Source: an uncultured Rhodopirellula sp. (GTDB lineage Bacteria > Planctomycetota > Planctomycetia > Pirellulales > Pirellulaceae). Taken from it: a DNA stretch of 10,549 nucleotides. The position numbers and the translations under genes are program-made. Each line of letters opens with the position of its first letter. Within the stretch, counting starts at the first letter, position 1. The notes below the pieces were generated by a model, which saw nothing but the letters and a program-made list of their open reading frames with translations, did not search any database and had not been told where the DNA came from. Below are positions 7,352-10,549 of this stretch, in pieces. The stretch covers positions 1 to 10,549 of the forward strand of contig CAJXTM010000058.1 in the NCBI GenBank assembly GCA_913061385.1. The letters are read 5' to 3'.

Positions 7352-8158
7352 ATGACCGACAAAACTGCAAAAAACGCAGAGGTGATTCTACTTGGGACCG
7401 GCACCAGTGTCGGTGTCCCTGCATTGGGATGCGACTGCAGTGTCTGTACAAGTGACAATCCGAGGAATAATCGCACCCGGTGCTCAGTTGCTATCCGCAC
7501 CGAGCAAGGGACGATTTTGATTGACACTGCTCCGGATATGAGGACCCAGTTACTCCGCGAAAGAATCCCGCTCGTGCATGCAGTCCTTTACACGCATGAA
7601 CACGCCGACCATTTGTTTGGGTTAGACGATCTGCGTCTCTTCCCGTTTCGCCTTGGCACGCCTGTTCCACTGTTCTGCGAATCAAATGTCGAAGCCCGCA
7701 TTCGCAAATCATACGACTACGCGTTCAGCGAAAGGGCCGAAACTCATCCCGGCGCGACGCCTCGCCTCGTCTTTGAATCCATCAATGAACGCGACCCATT
7801 TAAAGTTTTGGGTGTTGAGATCCAACCACTGCGGTTATCGCATGGTCCTTATTTTGATGTACTTGGGTTTCGCATCGGAAACTTCGCCTATTGCACTGAC
7901 ACCAACTTCATCCCGGATGAGTCGCTCGCATTACTTGCTGGAGTCGACACCTTTGTGGTCGACGCATTACGCCGGAAGCCACATCCTACGCATTTTTCTG
8001 TCAATGAAGCGTGTGCGGTTGCTTCTCAACTAAAACCGCGAAAGACATTTCTGACCCACGTTTGCCACGACCTAGAACACGACGCCACGAATGAGTCACT
8101 GCCAGAAGGTATCGAATTGGCCTACGACGGCTTGCGTTTCGACATTGAACTCTCGTGA
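7352..8158 (+). CDS. MBL-fold metal-dependent hydrolase, PhnP-like
   Basis: A 268-residue metallo-beta-lactamase-fold hydrolase closest by eye to PhnP, a cyclic phosphodiesterase related to RNase Z. It begins VILLGTGTSVGVPALGCDCSVC. The metal motif is THEHADH (H82, H84, D86, H87), with further ligands H164 in LSHG, D183 in CTDTN, and H236 in FLTHVCHD. C27, C29 and C32 followed by H239 match the second, structural zinc site of PhnP; C44 is an additional cysteine. The closing LPEGIELAYDGL also resembles the PhnP C terminus. No phosphonate (phn) genes are near, so a carbon-phosphorus lyase role is not supported and the natural substrate is open. The ATG at 7352 is preferred over an in-frame GTG at 7325, which would add nine polar residues; neither has a strong Shine-Dalgarno. 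Confidence 0.9.
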   Translation: MTDKTAKNAEVILLGTGTSVGVPALGCDCSVCTSDNPRNNRTRCSVAIRTEQGTILIDTAPDMRTQLLRERIPLVHAVLYTHEHADHLFGLDDLRLFPFRLGTPVPLFCESNVEARIRKSYDYAFSERAETHPGATPRLVFESINERDPFKVLGVEIQPLRLSHGPYFDVLGFRIGNFAYCTDTNFIPDESLALLAGVDTFVVDALRRKPHPTHFSVNEACAVASQLKPRKTFLTHVCHDLEHDATNESLPEGIELAYDGLRFDIELS

Positions 8159-8603
8159 CGCATAGACAGAATCAACCACAAGCTCGCCGACTTGCGCTAC
8201 TCGGATGCTGAATTCGTCTCTTTCCATCGCCCGTTCAGTGAACAGATTGATATCGTTGATCATCGCTGTCGCTTATGTGCGCTCCCCTGCTTTTCGAACG
8301 CATCCACGCTGGAAATGAAGCATCATTTAGCGAGCAGCAGCAAGCCCACGCCAATCGATTCATCGAAACTACATCACTCGCTGCTGTCGGACATTCTTGT
8401 TGTCGCTGCCGATTGCAGGATAAGTATCACAATCTCGTCAGCACCTCTTCTTCTTCTTCTTCTTCTTCTTCTTCTTCTCGCAAAAAGCTCAAAATCAAAT
8501 CATTGCTCCCCCCGGGGGTGCATGTTCAACCAGCCGTATCTGTGGTACCAGTGCCAAACATGTAACCAAGAGTCAATGTCGCGTGCACAAAACCCGTTCT
8601 GCA
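8159..8603. other. Non-coding gap between convergent MBL and AEC genes
   Basis: A 445-base region separates the stops of two convergent genes. The open frames that cross it (for example one ending at 8565, another at 8620) translate the TTC repeat as poly-Ser or poly-Leu, start at weak codons or lack family features, and look spurious. The region holds the (TTC)10 microsatellite and a short C-run/G-run palindrome CCCCCGGGGG at 8509-8518. I saw no intrinsic terminator for either flanking gene. Confidence 0.65.
8448..8477 (+). repeat. (TTC)10 trinucleotide microsatellite
   Basis: Ten uninterrupted TTC units occupy 8448-8477, inside an all-pyrimidine stretch from 8444 to 8479. Such long perfect trinucleotide tracts are uncommon in bacteria and tend to vary in copy number by slippage. 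The repeat lies in the gap between two convergent stops, 290 bp after the MBL gene, so it is not an obvious promoter phase switch for either neighbour. The mirror-symmetric homopurine/homopyrimidine run could adopt a triplex (H-DNA) form. Confidence 0.97.
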
Positions 8604-9560
8604 CTAAAATGCAAAGATAAAGCCGCCAGCGAACAGCCAGACCGGTATCAATATGAATCCAGCCAACGAGGTGGACAGGATCACCTGCATGGAGGTCTCG
8701 GCGTCGCGTTCATAGAGTCGCACGAGCACAATAGGAAACACGGCTGCGGGCATCGCCGCCTGCAAAAGAACAACTTCCTGCATGGATTTACCGAACGAAA
8801 GAAGCAACGCAGCGGCAATCATGAGTGAGGGTAGAATCAGCTGCCGAATGACAATGGCACTAACATGGATTGCTGGAGAACGCATCCACGAGACATCTGA
8901 AAGAAAATCCATCATGATCGCACCACTTAACAGTAGACCAATCGGAATTGCACAGTCGCCAAGAGCATTGACGACAAACATCAACTCGAGTGGAATTTGA
9001 TTCACATCAACAACAACCTTCATGAAGCAGGCAGCAATTACCGCGATAAATGGTGGACTTAGAAAAACGCGTTTCCAGCCATGTTGGGTACCGCCGCTGA
9101 TTATCGCTAACCCAACACTCCAAAGTGCAAGATCCACTCCCACATTGTGTAGGATCAGCGGGATCACTGCGTCGGGGTAAAACTTCTCTGCCAGTGGCAA
9201 CGGTATGTACCCATAGTTACAGATGCCGACACAAAGCGCAAAGGCACGCTGCTGTGAGTCATTAACCAAACCAATCCGTGGCCCTATTTTTTTGGCGAAC
9301 AGATAGCCAATGGCGAAACCGCCACTGGTCATCATGAACCCAAACATAGGCGGTTGCCATGCAAGAGCCAGAGATTCGAACTGTGGTCCGGCAAAAATCC
9401 GGCTTACGAAATAGGCGGGCAACAGCACATTGGCGATCAGCTTTGCCAGCGAGTGATCAGCTTGTTGAGCAATCCAGCCCCTGCGTCGGCATACCCCGCC
9501 GAGTACCATCACAAGAAAAACTCCTAAAACGCTACCGACAATGGGCAAAAGGTCGTTCAT
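8604..9560 (-). CDS. AEC family transporter (auxin efflux carrier/malonate permease type)
   Basis: A 318-residue inner-membrane permease of the AEC family, related to plant PIN auxin carriers and bacterial malonate/malate permeases; the substrate cannot be inferred. About ten hydrophobic segments are visible, near residues 5-22, 36-55, 68-88, 108-127, 132-155, 168-184, 190-216, 231-254, 262-281 and 292-315, in the usual 5+5 repeat. Family marks are LAKLIANVLLPAYFVSRI in the second segment, the broken helix CVGICNYGYIPLPLAEKF (110-127), NVGVDLALWSVG (139-150), the second crossover region LGDCAIPIGLLLSGA (200-214), and LLQAAMPAAVFPIVL. Length matches the family (about 300-320). It is a single-gene unit, convergent with the MBL gene and divergent from homoserine dehydrogenase, so context gives no substrate hint. 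Confidence 0.93.
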   Translation of the reverse strand: MNDLLPIVGSVLGVFLVMVLGGVCRRRGWIAQQADHSLAKLIANVLLPAYFVSRIFAGPQFESLALAWQPPMFGFMMTSGGFAIGYLFAKKIGPRIGLVNDSQQRAFALCVGICNYGYIPLPLAEKFYPDAVIPLILHNVGVDLALWSVGLAIISGGTQHGWKRVFLSPPFIAVIAACFMKVVVDVNQIPLELMFVVNALGDCAIPIGLLLSGAIMMDFLSDVSWMRSPAIHVSAIVIRQLILPSLMIAAALLLSFGKSMQEVVLLQAAMPAAVFPIVLVRLYERDAETSMQVILSTSLAGFILIPVWLFAGGFIFAF

Positions 9561-9924
9561 TGATGTGCTCGTCAGTCAAAGACGCGTACCGATCAGAGTA
9601 AAAACAGTTCGAATCGGGAAGAGAAAATTAAGGCCGATAGGGTAGCACCTATACAAGCCCAGAGGCCTGCGGCTACCAGCATTTTGCTTGGTGAACCAAA
9701 CCTCTAACAAAGAAAGTGCTGACCCTCACTCGGGATTTTTGCCGTCGCCTTTACGGTGCCAGAGCCTGCAATGCCATCTGTTCGTTCCTGCAGCGATGGT
9801 AATCAAGTGCGACACGTTCGTGCTATGGCAGGTAGAGATTAGCGTTGTCAATTCCGCCCCAAGTTGGTCAGGTTCCGCTTTGCGTGGCCTCCCGATAGTG
9901 GGCCTCACTGGCTAAAATTGAGCC
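9561..9924. other. Divergent intergenic region upstream of hom and the AEC gene
   Basis: This 364-base gap must contain the promoters of both divergent genes. I see no credible gene; a short plus-strand frame near 9688-9915 starts at GTG and has no recognisable features. A 6-bp inverted repeat, GGTAGC (9641-9646) with GCTACC (9672-9677), encloses 25 bases with a GC-rich core. A TAAAAT box stands just before the hom start and is listed separately. No tRNA or T-box leader was recognised. Confidence 0.55.
9913..9918 (+). promoter_or_regulatory. Candidate -10 box for a leaderless hom transcript
   Basis: TAAAAT (9913-9918) matches five of six positions of the TATAAT consensus and ends six bases before the hom ATG at 9925. 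If it acts as a -10 element, transcription would start at or next to the start codon, giving a leaderless mRNA. That would fit the lack of a Shine-Dalgarno sequence. No good -35 hexamer is present 17 bases upstream (TCCCGA), so the call is tentative. Confidence 0.3.
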
Positions 9925-10500
9925 ATGGAAAAAACAAACGTAGCTATCGTTGGGCTCGGGACCGTCGGAAGCGGTGTCGCTCGTCTTCTACTTGATCATG
10001 GGGATCGTACTGCCCGGCATGCCGGACGGACCATGTGGCTTAAAAAGGCGGTCGTCCGCGATTTATCGCGTCCGCGTGATGTGGAGTTGCCTGAAGGGGT
10101 GCTGACCGATTCTCTGCAGGAGGTGATAGATGACAGTGACATCACCGTGGTTGCTCAACTGATCGGCGGCTTAGAACCGGCACGAACGATCATGCTGTCT
10201 TTACTTGAGTCTGGCAAAGACATTGTGACGGCGAACAAAGCCCTGCTGGCCGAGCACGGACCTGAGCTATTCACTCGGGCGAGGGAACTGGGGCGAAGTA
10301 TCGCCTTTGAGGCAGCGGTTGCTGGTGGAATCCCGATCATTGCAAATATCAGCCAATGTTTGTCGGCCAACCAGATCCGATCGCTCGAAGGAATTTTGAA
10401 TGGGACCAGTAATTTCATCGTCACGCAAATGGATGAGAATGGTGCAAGTTACGACGATGTGGTTCTCGAGGCACAGCGGTTGGGGTACGCGGAGAGTGAC
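9925..10500 (+). CDS. hom: Homoserine dehydrogenase, N-terminal part (3' end missing)
   Basis: Homoserine dehydrogenase reduces aspartate semialdehyde to homoserine with NAD(P)H, the branch point to threonine and methionine. The 192 residues present cover the nucleotide-binding domain and the start of the catalytic domain. Visible are the Rossmann motif VAIVGLGTVGSGVARLL (G10, G12, G15), VVAQLIGGLEPAR (75-87), TANKALLAEHG with catalytic-type K105, FEAAVAGGIPII (128-139), and EGILNGTSNFIVTQM (155-169). It ends in LGYAESD, just where homologues continue with the AE(A)DP(T/S) substrate loop; the following in-frame LSLIHI is adapter. The missing part should hold the rest of the catalytic domain and, in most versions, a C-terminal ACT domain. 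The gene stands alone on its strand after a divergent gap. Confidence 0.95.
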
Positions 10501-10549
10501 CTGTCTCTTATACACATCTGACGCTGCCGACGACTCCTTACGTGTAGAT
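10501..10549 (-). other. Nextera i5-side sequencing adapter, inverted copy (artefact)
   Basis: This is the reverse complement of the left-end adapter: mosaic end CTGTCTCTTATACACATCT (10501-10519), GACGCTGCCGACGA (10520-10533), the same index read in reverse (CTCCTTAC, 10534-10541), and eight bases of the P5 arm. It truncates hom and adds the spurious residues LSLIHI to its frame. Genomic sequence ends at 10500. Confidence 0.98.

Noticed and set aside
8509..8518. CCCCCGGGGG palindrome as terminator
   Set aside because: It has no loop and no following T-run on either strand, so it does not fit an intrinsic terminator.
8275..8565. Open frame with a poly-Ser run followed by RKKLK
   Set aside because: Same microsatellite in another frame; no ribosome binding site or family similarity. 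I cannot exclude a small lineage-specific protein, but nothing supports it.
8192..8620. Open frame with a poly-Leu run through the TTC repeat
   Set aside because: It starts at TTG, overlaps the AEC gene end, has no recognisable domain, and the low-complexity run is just the microsatellite translated.
9641..9677. GGTAGC/GCTACC pair as the acceptor stem of a tRNA
   Set aside because: The enclosed segment is far too short for a tRNA and no T-loop or anticodon arm is present.
1..10549. ~47-bp terminal inverted repeats suggesting a 10.5-kb transposon
   Set aside because: The repeats are Illumina Nextera adapter with index and Tn5 mosaic end; there is no transposase gene and both edge genes are simply cut.

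Overview
The window looks like one ~10.45 kb piece of a planctomycete-type bacterial chromosome, complete between two sequencing adapters. The first 47 and last 49 bases are Illumina Nextera (Tn5) adapter carrying the same i5-side index, in inverted orientation. Only about 48..10500 is biological, and the genes at both edges are truncated. The assignment to Planctomycetota (or a close PVC relative) is an inference. It rests on the DUF1552 and DUF1501 proteins (expanded in that phylum), on a TIM-barrel protein resembling planctomycete families, on starts without clear Shine-Dalgarno sequences, and on a scattered gene order with many strand switches.

Layout. (1) 48..1992, + strand: the C-terminal end of a DUF1552 protein, then a complete Tat-exported DUF1501 protein. 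(2) 2289..3736, - strand: ubiE/menG and ubiX, overlapping by 4 bp, a quinone-biosynthesis pair. (3) 3829..5740, + strand: a HAD phosphatase and DNA polymerase IV (dinB). (4) 5961..6878, - strand: a xylose-isomerase-like TIM-barrel protein, sharing a strong intrinsic terminator region with convergent dinB. (5) 7352..8158, + strand: a PhnP-like metallo-beta-lactamase-fold hydrolase. (6) 8604..9560, - strand: an AEC-family (auxin efflux carrier type) permease. (7) 9925..10500, + strand: the N-terminal part of homoserine dehydrogenase, cut by the adapter.

Most genes are housekeeping: respiratory quinone methylation and prenyl-FMN supply, translesion synthesis, and threonine/methionine biosynthesis. 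They sit beside lineage-typical exported proteins. Strand changes split them into short transcription units, and only ubiE-ubiX is clearly translationally coupled. Three gaps exceed 300 bp (6879..7351, 8159..8603, 9561..9924). They hold a strong hairpin, a (TTC)10 microsatellite and a possible leaderless promoter, but no gene I can support.

I found no convincing undescribed multi-gene system. The most interesting biological points are the TIM-barrel protein that appears to have lost most canonical metal ligands, the DUF1552/DUF1501 pair with parallel C-terminal motifs, the ubiE-ubiX coupling, and a 12-bp palindrome between divergent genes. No tRNA, rRNA, CRISPR array or insertion sequence was seen.
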